Assembly (NCBI GenBank): GCA_004015825.1
Contig: SAYS01000006.1
Coordinates: 1-64,000, forward strand
Direction of reading: 5' to 3'
Length of the DNA stretch: 64,000 nt
Source: Halovenus amylolytica
Lineage (GTDB): Archaea > Halobacteriota > Halobacteria > Halobacteriales > Haloarculaceae
Shown: positions 26,095 through 36,012 of the stretch, one piece after another
How the letters are laid out: each line of letters opens with the position of its first letter
How positions within the stretch are numbered: the first letter of the stretch is position 1
Program-made: the position numbers and the translations under genes
The notes under the pieces: generated by a model
Databases searched by the model: none
What the model was told of the DNA's origin: nothing
The model's input: only the letters and a program-made list of their open reading frames with translations

Positions 26095-27573
26095 ATGGAT
26101 CCGGAGGTCGTCACAACTCCCTCGGCATTCGCGGCGACAGCCGCCGACGTGCCAGCGGGCGGGCGTGTCCCCGTCGAAGTCCGCGTTCCCGTCGACGATC
26201 CGTTTCTCGCCTACCGGCGGGCACGCGAGGGCACTGGTGGTGCCTACCTCGCGACGACTGGCGGCCAGTCCGGCTGGGGATATTTCGGTGTCGAACCGAC
26301 GGCCGTCAGAGAGCACGACCCCGCGGACGGATCGACGCTTTCTGTCCTCGCAGACCTCGTCGACTCCGAACAGCTCCACCGCGGCGACTGCAAAATTCCC
26401 TACCCCTGCGGTGCGATCGGCTGGCTCTCCTACGACGTGGCTCGCGAACTCGAAGACATCCCGACGCTCGCGACCGACGACCGCACTCTCCCGAATCTCC
26501 AGATCGCGACCTACGATACAGTTGCCTCGTGGGAAGAACCCCGCGAGGGTGACGTCGAGTTACGTATCACGGCCTGCCCCCGGATCGACGATCCAGCGGA
26601 CCCCGAGCAGGCGTACGAACAGGCAAGAGAGATGGCACTCGATCTGGCCCGGCGGGCTATCGACGGTGATCCGTCGATCGGCGCACCGCCCGTCGACGCC
26701 ACGACGGCCGAGTTCGAAAGCGACTGCGGCCGCGAGGCCTTCGCCGAACGCGTCCGGCGGGTCAAACAGTACATCCGCGACGGTGATACCTTCCAGGCGA
26801 ACATCTCACAGCGACTGCGCGCCCCCGCGGCTGTCCACCCGGTCGCGGCCTTCGACGCGCTCCGGGAGGTCAATCCAGCGCCGTACTCCGCACTGCTCGA
26901 ATTCCCGGGTGTGGATCTCGTCAGCGCCAGCCCCGAACTGCTGCTCGAACGCGATGGGGACCGTCTCCTCACAGAACCGATCGCAGGCACACGGCCACGG
27001 GGTGCGACCGAGAGCGAGGACGACCGCCTCGAAACAGACCTCCGTACCGACGAGAAGGAGCGGGCCGAACACGCGATGCTGGTCGATCTCGAACGCAACG
27101 ACCTCGGCAAAGTCTCCGAGTTCGGTTCGGTCTCCGTCCCGGAGTACCGCCGCGTGGATCGGTACTCGGAGGTGATGCATCTCGTCTCACTCGTCGAGGG
27201 CGAACTCGGTCCGGAGTTCGATCTCGAAGACGCCATCGCGGCGGTGTTCCCGGGTGGAACGATCACAGGCGCGCCGAAACCCCGGACGATGGAGATCATC
27301 GAGGAGATGGAGGCGACCCGCCGGGGCCCCTACACCGGCAGCATCGGCATCTTCGGTTTCGACGACCGTGCGACGTTGAATATCATCATCCGAACGCTCG
27401 TCCGGTACGAGGACGAGTATCATCTCCGTGTCGGGGCGGGGATCGTCCACGACTCCGACCCAGGGCGGGAGTACGCCGAAACACTCGACAAGGGACGGGC
27501 GCTCGTCACTGCCGTCGACCGGGCACTCGGTGACCGGGCAGACCTCCGCGTCGAGAACCCATCACAACAATGA
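26095..27573 (+). CDS. pabB: Anthranilate/aminodeoxychorismate synthase component I (probable PabB)
   Basis: The 492-residue protein converts chorismate with ammonia from the next gene's product. Its chorismate-binding domain shows [10 protein letters not shown] (294-303), DEKERAEH and [10 protein letters not shown]. Ala297 is at the position where E. coli PabB has Lys274 and where TrpE has Ala. On the other side, the N-terminal part lacks the LLES motif by which TrpE binds tryptophan (it reads YLATTG), and a class IV aminotransferase follows at 28275, as in pab operons. I favour PabB, but TrpE cannot be excluded. Four-base overlap with the next gene. Confidence 0.8.
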   Translation: MDPEVVTTPSAFAATAADVPAGGRVPVEVRVPVDDPFLAYRRAREGTGGAYLATTGGQSGWGYFGVEPTAVREHDPADGSTLSVLADLVDSEQLHRGDCKIPYPCGAIGWLSYDVARELEDIPTLATDDRTLPNLQIATYDTVASWEEPREGDVELRITACPRIDDPADPEQAYEQAREMALDLARRAIDGDPSIGAPPVDATTAEFESDCGREAFAERVRRVKQYIRDGDTFQANISQRLRAPAAVHPVAAFDALREVNPAPYSALLEFPGVDLVSASPELLLERDGDRLLTEPIAGTRPRGATESEDDRLETDLRTDEKERAEHAMLVDLERNDLGKVSEFGSVSVPEYRRVDRYSEVMHLVSLVEGELGPEFDLEDAIAAVFPGGTITGAPKPRTMEIIEEMEATRRGPYTGSIGIFGFDDRATLNIIIRTLVRYEDEYHLRVGAGIVHDSDPGREYAETLDKGRALVTAVDRALGDRADLRVENPSQQ

Positions 27574-28259
27574 GCTCCGAACCGTCAGCCGCTGTCCGTG
27601 CCCGCGGCCAGCGCGTCCTCGTCGTGGACAACTACGACTCCTTCGCGTACAATCTCGTCCAGTACGTCGGGTCGGTCGTCACTGGTCGGACTGGTGATAC
27701 AGGCGGCGAGTCCGAGGCTGGTGACGGAAGCGGCGACCCCGAGGCTGGCGAGGTGATCGTCCGCCGCAACGATCGGATCGATCTGGCCGGCGTCGATACA
27801 CTCGATCCGGACGCAGTCGTGATCTCGCCGGGGCCCGGTACCCCTGCCGAGGCAGGTATCTCGATCCCGCTGTTCGCGGAGCGAACCTACCCGACACTCG
27901 GTGTCTGCCTCGGCCACCAGGCACTGTGTTCGGCCCACGGCGCGCCGGTTGGCCACGCCGACTCGGTCGTCCACGGCAAACCCTCGACGATTACCCACGA
28001 CGGCCGTGGCGTCTTCGATGGCTTCCCTGGCCAGTTCGATGTCGGGCGATACCACTCGCTTGCCGTCGAACGCGAGGATCTGCCCGATATTTTGACAGAG
28101 ACTGCCCAGACGGACGACGAGGCGACCGTCGTGATGGGTGTTCGCCACGACTCCCTGCCCCACGTCGGCGTCCAGTTTCACCCCGAGAGCATTCTGACCG
28201 AGGACGGAATCGATCTCGTCGCGAACTTCCTCGCGATGGCAGCCGAACACCGTGAGTGA
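27570..28259 (+). CDS. pabA: Glutamine amidotransferase component II (PabA/TrpG)
   Basis: The 229-residue subunit supplies ammonia to component I. The triad is Cys113 in GVCLGHQ, His204 and Glu206 in QFHPES. An acidic insertion of about 25 residues (39-62, [20 protein letters not shown]) is unusual in the family. Its start overlaps component I (ATGA), so the two subunits are coupled. It may serve both folate-type and tryptophan pathways if only one set exists. Confidence 0.9.
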   Translation: MSSEPSAAVRARGQRVLVVDNYDSFAYNLVQYVGSVVTGRTGDTGGESEAGDGSGDPEAGEVIVRRNDRIDLAGVDTLDPDAVVISPGPGTPAEAGISIPLFAERTYPTLGVCLGHQALCSAHGAPVGHADSVVHGKPSTITHDGRGVFDGFPGQFDVGRYHSLAVEREDLPDILTETAQTDDEATVVMGVRHDSLPHVGVQFHPESILTEDGIDLVANFLAMAAEHRE

Positions 28260-28274
28260 CCAACACAAGCCACG

Positions 28275-29141
28275 ATGACCGACCAGTACCACGTTAACGG
28301 CGAACTCGTCCCCGCCGACGAGGCGACGGTGAACGTCCGGGATCGGGGGTTCATGTACGGCGACGGGGCCTTCGAAACGCTGCGGATCTACGCCGGTGAG
28401 CCCTTCGAGTGGGACGCTCACGCCGAGCGTCTGCAGCGAAGCTGTGAGACACTCGGGTTCGGTGACGCGCTCCCGCCAGCGAGTGATCTCCGTGAGCGCG
28501 TCGACGAGACGCTGGCTGCGAACGACCTCTTCGATTCGTATCTCAAGCTCTCCGTGACTCGTGGTGTCCAGCCCGGCAAGCTCACACCCGGCGAGGACGT
28601 CGATCCGACGATCGTCATCTACGTCTCTGAACTGCCGCGGGCAGGTGTCGACGGTGAGCGTGTCTGGGATGGCCCCGCCTCAGTGGGGACTGTCGAGCGA
28701 GAGCGCGTATCCGACGAAGCGATTCCAGCCGACGCGAAGACGCACAACTATCTGAACGGGATTCTCGCGCGACTGGAACTGCGCAATAGCGACCACGACG
28801 AGGCGATCATGTGTTCGTCGGATGGCTACCTCGCGGAGGGTGCAACGAGTAACCTCTTTTTCGTCAGCGGTGGAACGCTGCGGACGCCGACAGCAGCGTT
28901 GCCGCTGCTTCCAGGGATAACGCGGGACGTGGTTCTCTCACTCGCCGAGGAGGCCGGCATTTCGGTCGAGACCGGCCGGTACGACCCCGAAATCTTGCGG
29001 CAGGCCAGCGAGGTGTTCGTCACGAACTCGACGTGGGAGATCAGACCGGTCACGCGTGTCGACGACGAACCAGTCGCCGTTGGTCCGGTGACGAGGGATC
29101 TACAGGAGCGGTTCGACAAACTGGTCGAGTCGTTCTATTAG
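28275..29141 (+). CDS. pabC: Class IV aminotransferase (probable aminodeoxychorismate lyase)
   Basis: The 288-residue PLP enzyme has Lys155 in DAKTHNYLNG, YGDGAFET (30-37) and EGATSNLFFV (about 192-201). The class contains branched-chain aminotransferases, D-amino acid aminotransferases and aminodeoxychorismate lyases (PabC). Position 15 bases after the chorismate amidotransferase pair favours PabC, giving p-aminobenzoate for folate- or pterin-type C1 carriers. It is the last gene of the operon. Confidence 0.75.
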   Translation: MTDQYHVNGELVPADEATVNVRDRGFMYGDGAFETLRIYAGEPFEWDAHAERLQRSCETLGFGDALPPASDLRERVDETLAANDLFDSYLKLSVTRGVQPGKLTPGEDVDPTIVIYVSELPRAGVDGERVWDGPASVGTVERERVSDEAIPADAKTHNYLNGILARLELRNSDHDEAIMCSSDGYLAEGATSNLFFVSGGTLRTPTAALPLLPGITRDVVLSLAEEAGISVETGRYDPEILRQASEVFVTNSTWEIRPVTRVDDEPVAVGPVTRDLQERFDKLVESFY

Positions 29142-29246
29142 CCGGTCTACCCGGTGCCCCGGGGATAGCCGAGTAGCACCGGTCAGCAGTGAGTCGTATT
29201 TTTCCGACACGTTCAAGCGGATACGTCCACCACAGTTACACAACGA

Positions 29247-29663
29247 ATGGACGAGGACAGCCGAATCGCGTCGCTGGACGAGGTGCCGGCAGACAGCAGT
29301 CTTCTCTTTACGATCCGCGATGGATTCGACACAGAAGAGGCGATTCTCCTCGACCTCTCTGATGGCGTCATCGCGTTGAAAAACTACTGTCCCCACTGGA
29401 CGGACGTCCGGTTCGATTCTGGCAGCGGCGCGACAGTCCGTGACGACGAACTCGTCTGCACGAAACACGGTGCAACTTTCGAGACGACGACGGGTGACTG
29501 CACGCACGGCCCCTGCGAGGGTGCGACCATCGACGAGGTCGGGGTGACTGTCCACGATGGCGCGGTGTATCTGACCGACGAGAGCTACGAGTTCGAGAAT
29601 CTCGGCCCCTCCGGCGACCACGATCTCTCCTCGCGTGGCCGGATTGGATTTTCTGGAAACTGA
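29247..29663 (+). CDS. Rieske [2Fe-2S] ferredoxin-like protein
   Basis: The 138-residue protein is a single Rieske domain. Ligands are Cys48-x-His50 in NYCPHW and Cys71-xx-His74 in VCTKHG. It has no membrane segment, so it is a soluble electron carrier or an oxygenase-type component; no oxygenase alpha subunit is near. The ATG at 29247 follows a short spacer after the class IV gene and probably has its own promoter. Confidence 0.85.
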   Translation: MDEDSRIASLDEVPADSSLLFTIRDGFDTEEAILLDLSDGVIALKNYCPHWTDVRFDSGSGATVRDDELVCTKHGATFETTTGDCTHGPCEGATIDEVGVTVHDGAVYLTDESYEFENLGPSGDHDLSSRGRIGFSGN

Positions 29664-29758
29664 CTAGGAGATTTTGGATATGCGTAGACGGTTGTTGGTG
29701 CTGTGAACAGTACGAACGTCCCAAGTGGAGAGACTGTACCAAACGACAGTACTGCGAC

Positions 29759-29905
29759 CAGCAAGAAAGCCCCGAGGCTGTCGGGGAAGGCGGACCCATC
29801 AAGCGTCGGGAGGCTCCGTCTCCCGGGCCCGCGGGTGTGACCCGCGGCCACCAACTGGAGCGCAGATGGGTCCCCCGAGTTCAGAGCCTCGGGGCTTTCT
29901 TGCTG
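29759..29905. repeat. Composite palindromic repeat (copy C)
   Basis: A perfect 21-bp inverted repeat (CAGCAAGAAAGCCCCGAGG+CT at 29759-29779 and its complement at 29885-29905) encloses a core with smaller stems, including CCGCGGG/CCCGCGG near 29828-29846, GGGAG/CTCCC near 29809-29824, and GGACCCATC/GATGGGTCC near 29792-29873. It lies in the 316-base gap between the convergent Rieske and wHTH-zinc ribbon genes. The arm is the same as in copy B, while the core differs. Confidence 0.8.
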
Positions 29906-29979
29906 TTTGGAATGTCAGTCCCAGTTACCGACTCCCATTTTGAAGCGTTCGAGCCGTTTCCACCAGAACCACTTGTTGC

Positions 29980-30270
29980 TCACTCCACTCGGAAGGCAGG
30001 CTCTTCGATACTCTCCGATTTACACTCCGGACAGCGACTCGGCCGGTTGATCAGGTCGTCGAACTCCTCGAAGCCACACTCGCGGCATGTCGGCGGAGCC
30101 ACGAGTAGCTGTTCGCCCGTACTGTCGAGTGATTTCGCGATATGTTCGACGTGTGTGAGCCCATCGGCGGCCGTAATCTCGAACTCCCGTGCGATATCGC
30201 TGACTGCAAGTGGTTGTTCGCGCAGTCGGTCGGTGATTCGCTCGCGTGTCGTCCGACTCCCCTCGCTCAT
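29980..30270 (-). CDS. Predicted transcriptional regulator, winged helix plus zinc ribbon
   Basis: From the ATG at 30270 the protein has 96 residues: a wHTH region (TTRERITDRLREQPLAVSDIAREF, roughly residues 6-30) followed by a zinc ribbon with two CxxC pairs (CRECG and CPECK). The combination is found in a group of small archaeal regulators. It sits convergent to the Rieske gene across the repeat. Target genes unknown. The extra 17 residues to 30321 look like non-coding sequence. Confidence 0.75.
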   Translation of the reverse strand: MSEGSRTTRERITDRLREQPLAVSDIAREFEITAADGLTHVEHIAKSLDSTGEQLLVAPPTCRECGFEEFDDLINRPSRCPECKSESIEEPAFRVE

Positions 30271-30378
30271 ACCCGCAGTTAGACCGCTACCGGCAAGCAG
30301 TTTTCGACCACTGACTCTCATCTCGGTTACTCACGCTTGGATAGTTTTATTTATCAGTTGGGAATACACCGAGGTGAC

Positions 30379-30837
30379 ATGTCCTACGGACGAACACAAC
30401 CATCGGCAGGCCCCGTGGAGGGTGCAATCCACGGCGCAGTCGTCTACCTCGGGTTGAGTCTCGGATTGTTTCTGACAACGACTCTTTCGCTGGTTCTGGG
30501 AGAAGACTCACTCGCCGTCTCGGGTTCCAGTAATAAACTCTTCTTCGCGGCCCAGTTCGGATTCGAACAGCTGCTGGTCCTCGCCCCGCTGCTTGCCGTC
30601 GGGCTCGCAGTGTACTACGTGGCGTCGGACCGTGGCGAACCTGCCTTCGTTACCACAGCAGTCGCCGGCGCTGTCGGGACACTGCTGGCTGGACTCGTCA
30701 TGCTGATTCTGATGATCGCCCTGGCACCGGATCTCGTCGATGTCAGTCTCGGCGACGAACTCCCGGTTCTTCTCGCATACGTCCTCGGCTCCGCCATCGC
30801 TGGTGGCGTGAGTGCGATCGGGCTCGATATCGTCTAG
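30379..30837 (+). CDS. Four-helix membrane protein
   Basis: The 152-residue protein, from the ATG at 30379 (MSYGRTQPSAG), has four hydrophobic segments at about 17-39, 59-77, 89-113 and 128-150. The loops are short and acidic. It resembles haloarchaeal DUF families of small membrane proteins with no known function. It is convergent with tsr3, 12 bases apart. Confidence 0.65.
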   Translation: MSYGRTQPSAGPVEGAIHGAVVYLGLSLGLFLTTTLSLVLGEDSLAVSGSSNKLFFAAQFGFEQLLVLAPLLAVGLAVYYVASDRGEPAFVTTAVAGAVGTLLAGLVMLILMIALAPDLVDVSLGDELPVLLAYVLGSAIAGGVSAIGLDIV

Positions 30838-30849
30838 CGGAGTCGCGTC

Positions 30850-31350
30850 TTACTCGTCTGCGAGATACTCGTCCTGAACTTCGATAACCTCTGTCGAGTC
30901 TTCACAGGCTGCGTACCGTTCGAGCGGCTCGGCGTTGAGTTCGAGAAACGTATGCCCCCAGCTGAACTTCGAGAGGATCTCCTCTGCCTGCTCGCGCTCG
31001 CCGAGGATCACGAGCGCACCCGCGAAGGCCTCGACGGTGTTGAGCTGGAACGGTGTCCCGTAGTTGACCGGGTTCGATGCGACGAGGAAGGGCAGCGAGC
31101 GGTGAACACCGCCGATATCGAACGCCTCCTGCTCGGCGGTCTCCCAGGAACAGTCGAGCGCGACGAGGCGGTCGCCGGCCCCGGTTCGATCCGCGGGTGA
31201 GAGTGCCTGCTCCGCGAAGGGGTTGAGGACGATCCCCGGGGGCGTCGCCCGCGTCGTCTTGTGGAGCGTCGCGAGATCGAATTTCGCGAGCCTGCGGGCT
31301 GTGCACTTCTTCGGGTCGTCGTCGCCCTCGTATCTGACGTGCAGGTCCAC
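30850..31350 (-). CDS. tsr3: rRNA aminocarboxypropyltransferase (Tsr3/DUF367)
   Basis: The 166-residue enzyme transfers the 3-amino-3-carboxypropyl group of S-adenosylmethionine to small-subunit rRNA. Characteristic motifs are [12 protein letters not shown] at the start, [11 protein letters not shown] and LDCSWETAE (about 60-90), and [15 protein letters not shown]. The GTG at 31350 places the start directly before [10 protein letters not shown], as in the family; the longer frame to 31443 has no similar residues. Divergent from the redoxin gene. Confidence 0.9.
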   Translation of the reverse strand: MDLHVRYEGDDDPKKCTARRLAKFDLATLHKTTRATPPGIVLNPFAEQALSPADRTGAGDRLVALDCSWETAEQEAFDIGGVHRSLPFLVASNPVNYGTPFQLNTVEAFAGALVILGEREQAEEILSKFSWGHTFLELNAEPLERYAACEDSTEVIEVQDEYLADE

Positions 31351-31442
31351 ACCTGTCCTACACGCTCGGCGTGTTTCTGTGTTTTCTCTGTGCGATAACA
31401 CAGCCACAGTATTAAGTACGAATACGCGATATCTCGTATACA

Positions 31443-33326
31443 ATGATCGAAAAGGGGGAGACAGCGCCGATATTTACCCTCCCCGGTGTCCGAGACGGCG
31501 AGATAACAGCGATCCACGGCGACGAATTTCTTGGGGAGGATATCGTCGTGCTCGCCTTCTACCCTGGTGATTTCAACCCCTCCTGTGCCGACGGAGAGAC
31601 GGGCCTGGACGAACTCGACCTCTTTACGATGCAGAAGGATGTCAGCGTTCTCGCGCTCTCCGGCGACAGCGTCCACAGCCACCTCGCCTTCGCCGAGGAG
31701 TACAACCTGCATATGCCGCTCCTCTCTGATACCGACGGCAGTGTCGCTGTCGAGTACGGCGTCGCCGTCGACGACGAGATGGCGGGCTATCTCACCCAGC
31801 GAGCAGTCGTCGTCGTCGACCACGCGGGAGTCGTCCAGTTCACCTGGGTCGGTGCGCGGCCGGGAGCAGTCCCGAACGCCGAGCAGATCCGCGCAGCGAT
31901 CAAAGAGATCGGTGACGAGGACACCGCACAGTCCAGATATCGGGTCGGCTATGCCCGCTATATGGAGGCGCGGCGGGCCTTCACCAGCGCGATGAAGGCC
32001 TTCGAAACGGACGAGTGGATGATCGCACAGACGGATTTCACACAGGCTGCCGCGGAGTTCGACGAGGCAGGCGACGAGTTCGACACTGCCATCCGGTTCG
32101 CCGAGGCAGAGGAGAGCCGGAAGTACTTCGAGCGCGCAGAGAAGAAGGCAGAATCGCTCTGGCGGGCCGCCGACTGGTTGGGCCAGTCTTCGAACGCCTT
32201 TTCGAGTGGTGATGGGGCCAGAGGCCAGTCACTCCGCAGTGATGCCGAATCCCCGATCGAGACGGCCCGCGAGATCCACGAGCCACCGGACCCGGACGAT
32301 TTCCCGCCGGAGACCGATCCAGCCGAGGAGGAAGACGAGCAACCGGAGCATTTCGTCCCACAGGAAGAGGACGATCCGGATGCCTCTCTGGATGCCGACC
32401 TCGATGTGGCAGTCGAGGCGCAGGCTGATCTCGCCTCGTCGGCCAACGAGACAGGAGCCGAACAGCCAGTCGCGACGGTTCCAACCTACGGTGGCGGTGA
32501 GCGCACCAGATCACGACGAGAGTCACACACGACCACTCCGGGTCGACGGCCGCGGTCGTATCCTGAAGAGTCCCCGAACAGGACAGAGCAGGTGACCGAC
32601 ACGGGGACTGACGAGGACGATTCGGAGATCGACGACGAGGAACTCGAAGCGATCACAGCGGAACTCGAACAACAGTCCGAGTCGACCACGAAGGACGACG
32701 AGCCGGAAATTAACGACAGAAGTGTCGTCCCGGGCGAAATCAAGCTCGAAACCCCCGACAGCGGAGGCGACGAGCTGGACGGTGCGCTTGCACCGAGGAC
32801 AGCGGTCGACGGCGAGGATGCCGACACCGAAGAGACTGTTCTCGAAGAAGACCGCCCCGAGGCCGACGACGCAGTGGCTGACGAGGCCGATTCCGGAGGT
32901 GTCAGCACCGACGATGCGGACATCGATGTGGCCAGCGCGGCGCCGGCTCGGGCCGACGGGACAGCAGACGACGGCATCGCTGCTGACACTGTGGATCCCT
33001 CTGCGGACGACGAAATCGCTGACGACGGCACGGAGTCGACAGATCGGTCGTCCGAAAGCACCGACGATGCAACCGACAGCGTCGTCGACGATGTGTACAC
33101 CGGTGTCGTGGATGTGAGTACCGACGTCGTCACGCAGGTCGGCGGCGAGTTCGTCGAGGGTGACAGCGAGCAGTCCGAGCAGATAGACGGGGAGCAGACA
33201 GACGGAGAGGCTGATGGGACTGTCGAGGAGGATGTCGAACTCGATCTGACCGAACCGGAGACCGAGAAACAGGACGACGAGGGCGAGGAGTCAGAAGGCA
33301 ACCACGGTGTCCCGGATTCGCTATGA
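31443..33326 (+). CDS. Peroxiredoxin-like protein with helical domain and very long acidic tail
   Basis: The first 155 residues are a thioredoxin-fold AhpC/TSA domain with [10 protein letters not shown] (Cys48); the Thr of the usual TxxC peroxidatic motif is Asn. Cys48 is the only cysteine in the 627 residues that I can see, so it would be a 1-Cys enzyme if active. Residues about 160-280 form a helical region with a heptad-like pattern ([16 protein letters not shown]...[15 protein letters not shown]). The last 350 residues are Asp/Glu/Thr/Ala-rich and probably disordered. Coupled to the SnoaL gene by a four-base overlap. Confidence 0.75.
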   Translation: MIEKGETAPIFTLPGVRDGEITAIHGDEFLGEDIVVLAFYPGDFNPSCADGETGLDELDLFTMQKDVSVLALSGDSVHSHLAFAEEYNLHMPLLSDTDGSVAVEYGVAVDDEMAGYLTQRAVVVVDHAGVVQFTWVGARPGAVPNAEQIRAAIKEIGDEDTAQSRYRVGYARYMEARRAFTSAMKAFETDEWMIAQTDFTQAAAEFDEAGDEFDTAIRFAEAEESRKYFERAEKKAESLWRAADWLGQSSNAFSSGDGARGQSLRSDAESPIETAREIHEPPDPDDFPPETDPAEEEDEQPEHFVPQEEDDPDASLDADLDVAVEAQADLASSANETGAEQPVATVPTYGGGERTRSRRESHTTTPGRRPRSYPEESPNRTEQVTDTGTDEDDSEIDDEELEAITAELEQQSESTTKDDEPEINDRSVVPGEIKLETPDSGGDELDGALAPRTAVDGEDADTEETVLEEDRPEADDAVADEADSGGVSTDDADIDVASAAPARADGTADDGIAADTVDPSADDEIADDGTESTDRSSESTDDATDSVVDDVYTGVVDVSTDVVTQVGGEFVEGDSEQSEQIDGEQTDGEADGTVEEDVELDLTEPETEKQDDEGEESEGNHGVPDSL

Positions 33327-33679
33327 CCGGTGAGCACGAGGCGACCGCCGAGTTTCGTTCGACAGCACGGGCGTACTACGACGCACTCGACAGCCACGAC
33401 TACGACCGACTCGAATCGCTGCTCGCCCCCGACTTCGTCCACGACCGCCCGGAGATGACCCTCGACGGTCGCGAGCGGTTCGTCCAGTTCATGCGCGAGG
33501 AGCGGCCGGAGACCGAGACCAGCCATCCGATCGATCGGATCTACCGGACAGGCGAGGCAGACGAGCTTGCTATCCGGGGGAGACTGGTCGAGAAAGACGG
33601 CAGGACGCTCACCGGATTCGTCGATGTCTTCTCGTTCGGTTCTGATGGGATCGTCCGGATAGAGACCTACACCGACTGA
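33323..33679 (+). CDS. SnoaL/NTF2-like protein
   Basis: The 118-residue cone-shaped NTF2-fold protein shows FRSTARAYYDALDSHDYDRL and a central FVHDRPEM. Such proteins are isomerases, dehydratases or binding proteins; catalytic residues cannot be assigned. The ATG overlaps the stop of the redoxin gene, so both are translated from one message. Confidence 0.8.
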   Translation: MTGEHEATAEFRSTARAYYDALDSHDYDRLESLLAPDFVHDRPEMTLDGRERFVQFMREERPETETSHPIDRIYRTGEADELAIRGRLVEKDGRTLTGFVDVFSFGSDGIVRIETYTD

Positions 33680-33707
33680 GTTCGCGCGTTCTGCGAAATC
33701 GGTGTTT

Positions 33708-35090
33708 CTATTCTTTCTCGCCGGCACCGACCGCCGCCTCGCCGACTGGTTCGTGGCCCTCGATGAGCTCCTGGCCACCCAGGTACGGACGGAGCGGTTC
33801 GGGGATCGTCACCGTCCCGTCCTCGTTCTGGTAGTACTCCAGCAGCGCGACCATCAGCCGGGGCAGCGCCACACCGGAGGCGTTCAGCGTGTGGAGGTAC
33901 TCGGCGGATTCGTGGCGTTCCGGCCGGTATCGCAGCCCGATGCGCCGGGCCTGGAACGTCTCGAAATTCGAGGCGCTGGAGACCTCCAGCCACCGTCCAC
34001 CGCGGTCGGGGCCGTGTTCCATGTCGTCGGCCGGTGCCCAGATCTCGATGTCGTAGGTACGCGCGGAGGCGAAGGTGAGGTCACCGCCACAGAGGAGGAC
34101 GACCCGGTAGGGGAGCCCGAGTCGTTCGAGAACTTCCTCGGCCTCGCCGACCAGTTCGTCCAGCCGTTCGTCGCTTTCCTCTGGCTCGACGAAATTGACG
34201 AGTTCGACCTTGTTGAACTGGTGGACGCGCGCGAGCCCCCGCGTCTCGGTGCCGTGTTCGCCGGCCTCGCGCCGGAAGTTCGGAGTGTAAGCCTGGTGTT
34301 TCAGCGGGAGGTCGTCGGAGAGCAGGATCTCGTCGCGGTACATGTTGGTGACGGGGACCTCCGCGGTCGGACAGAGCCACAGATCGTCGTCGTCGTAGGG
34401 GTCGTCGTTGTGGCCGCCGATGCGGTAGGCGTCGTCGGCGAACTTCGGCAGCTGGCTCGTCCCGGTCATCGACTCGCTGTTGATCGCGATCGGCGGGAAC
34501 ACCTCAGAGTAGCCCTGCTCGCGGTGAACGTCCCGCATGAACTGGATGAGTGCGTGTTCCAGCCGTGCCGCGTCGCCTTTCAGAAAGTAGAAGCCGCCGC
34601 CGGTAACTTTCGCGCCGCGCTCGAAATCCAGAATATCGAGCTCCTCGCCCAGATCGTAGTGAGGGACCACTTCCTCCGGCAGCTCCCGGAGGTCGTCGAA
34701 GCCGACTCTGCGGACCTCCTCGTTGTCCTGTTCGGTCTCACCCGGCGGGATGTCGTCCTGCGGGATGTTCGGGAGTTCGAGCAGTCGGTCTTCGAGTTCG
34801 GCGTCGAGTTCGTCGGCCTCGTCCTCGATTGCTTCGAGTTCGTCTTTGAGTTCCTGCGAGCGCTGGATCGCCTCCTCGGCCTCCTCGTCTTTGCCTTCCT
34901 GCTTGAGGTCGCCGATACGGTCACTGACCTTGTTGCGTTCGTGCCTGAGATCGTCACCGCGGGATTTGAGATCACGCCACTCCTGTTCGATGTCCAGAAT
35001 CTCCGCCAGATCGACGTCGTCGATCCCCCGGAGATCGAGTGCCTCCGCGACCTCGTCGGGGTTCTCTCGGACGAACTGCCTGCTTAGCAT
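33708..35090 (-). CDS. serS: Seryl-tRNA synthetase
   Basis: The 460-residue class II enzyme charges tRNA-Ser. It has the N-terminal helical coiled-coil arm (about residues 25-105), motif 2 (FRREAGEHGTETRGL) and motif 3 (PRLMVALLEYYQ) in the catalytic domain. The ATG at 35090 gives MLSRQFVRENPDEVA, the normal start; the frame to 35186 is not family-like. Standard bacterial/archaeal type, not the rare methanogen form. Confidence 0.97.
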   Translation of the reverse strand: MLSRQFVRENPDEVAEALDLRGIDDVDLAEILDIEQEWRDLKSRGDDLRHERNKVSDRIGDLKQEGKDEEAEEAIQRSQELKDELEAIEDEADELDAELEDRLLELPNIPQDDIPPGETEQDNEEVRRVGFDDLRELPEEVVPHYDLGEELDILDFERGAKVTGGGFYFLKGDAARLEHALIQFMRDVHREQGYSEVFPPIAINSESMTGTSQLPKFADDAYRIGGHNDDPYDDDDLWLCPTAEVPVTNMYRDEILLSDDLPLKHQAYTPNFRREAGEHGTETRGLARVHQFNKVELVNFVEPEESDERLDELVGEAEEVLERLGLPYRVVLLCGGDLTFASARTYDIEIWAPADDMEHGPDRGGRWLEVSSASNFETFQARRIGLRYRPERHESAEYLHTLNASGVALPRLMVALLEYYQNEDGTVTIPEPLRPYLGGQELIEGHEPVGEAAVGAGEKE

Positions 35091-35329
35091 GCCCAAACCT
35101 TTGCGTGGCGGGTGGAAAACCGTTATTGTTCCGTGTTCTCGTCTCAACTTCCATGGGTGGATTCCCGTCTCGACACTGTGTGACACTATCTGTACTGCAT
35201 GCTATTCGCACGCGATATTTCTGATATTTGGTCTATATAGTGCTATATTCTTGCATAATTGTCCACAGAAAATCGGAATAATTATTACAAAATGGGTTTT
35301 TACGTCTGCAGGTCCTACTATCAGATGCA

Positions 35330-35668
35330 ATGAAAGCACGCAACTACGAACTTACCGATTCGGTCGCAGGCTTCGAAGAAGGTGACATCCTGGATGTCAC
35401 GGCGCGGTTTGGCGACTGGCACGACTACGCACTGAAACTCGAACCGGCCTCCGGCCGCAGCAGCCGGACGGTCGTCGTCACGCAGTCCGAAGCAGGATTC
35501 AGCGAGGAAGAGATCCTCTGCCCGACTGCCCGCATCGGCGACTGGCACGAGTACGAGCTGAAGTTCGATCCTGGTCGCTCCTCGGAAGAGAACACGACCT
35601 CCGGCCGTGTGAAACTCACGATGGACGAACTCGAAGCGATCGCGAAACCCGTTGGCGCATCGGCGTAA
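35330..35668 (+). CDS. Small protein with internal duplication
   Basis: The 112-residue protein has two copies of a block of about 30 residues: 13-45 (AGFEEGDIL...GDWHDYALKLEP) and 55-85 (AGFSEEEIL...GDWHEYELKFDP), separated by a short linker and each ended by GRSS. Both contain the motif TAR-x-GDWH-[DE]-Y. One unpaired Cys is in the second copy. The gene has A/T-rich promoter-like sequence upstream and stands alone. No function recognised. Confidence 0.7.
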   Translation: MKARNYELTDSVAGFEEGDILDVTARFGDWHDYALKLEPASGRSSRTVVVTQSEAGFSEEEILCPTARIGDWHEYELKFDPGRSSEENTTSGRVKLTMDELEAIAKPVGASA

Positions 35669-36012
35669 CTCCGACGCCCTCCACTCATTTTTTGACGCAG
35701 CGTACTGATTGTGCAGTGACAACTCCGGGATAGTCGACGCAAACTACTTATAACCCTCCGGCTTACTCACGTTAGAGTAGCAATCGTATAATTCTATTTA
35801 ACATATAGTATATTCGATGTTACTGTATACAACATGATACCAACAGCCACTGGAAAGCTACAGCACTGTGTAGAGAAGACTGGACGGAACTGCGGTAGTT
35901 CTGATCGCCAGTGTCAGCCGGTTCCGCTCGAGAACCGACAGCGAGTCGATCCGGTAGCGATCAGTGGCTGGTATCATTCGGCGGCGACGCCGGACCGCGA
36001 GCGGTGGTTCCG
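35669..36012. other. Gap with promoter-like sequence before the DUF11 lipoprotein
   Basis: The 344 bases hold A/T-rich blocks near 35745 (CTTATAA) and 35785-35835 (TATAATTC, ACATATAGTATATT). The latter is too far from the ATG at 36013 for a leaderless transcript, so either a 5' leader exists or the blocks serve another start. No RNA gene or repeat was recognised. Confidence 0.4.

Noticed and set aside
32486..33778. Ser-rich minus-strand frame opposite the acidic tail of the redoxin fusion
   Set aside because: Ser/Val richness is the reverse complement of GAC/GAG-rich codons; not a real low-complexity protein.
33702..35087. Plus-strand frame (461 codons) opposite serS
   Set aside because: SerS has unmistakable class II motifs on the minus strand; the plus frame is its shadow.
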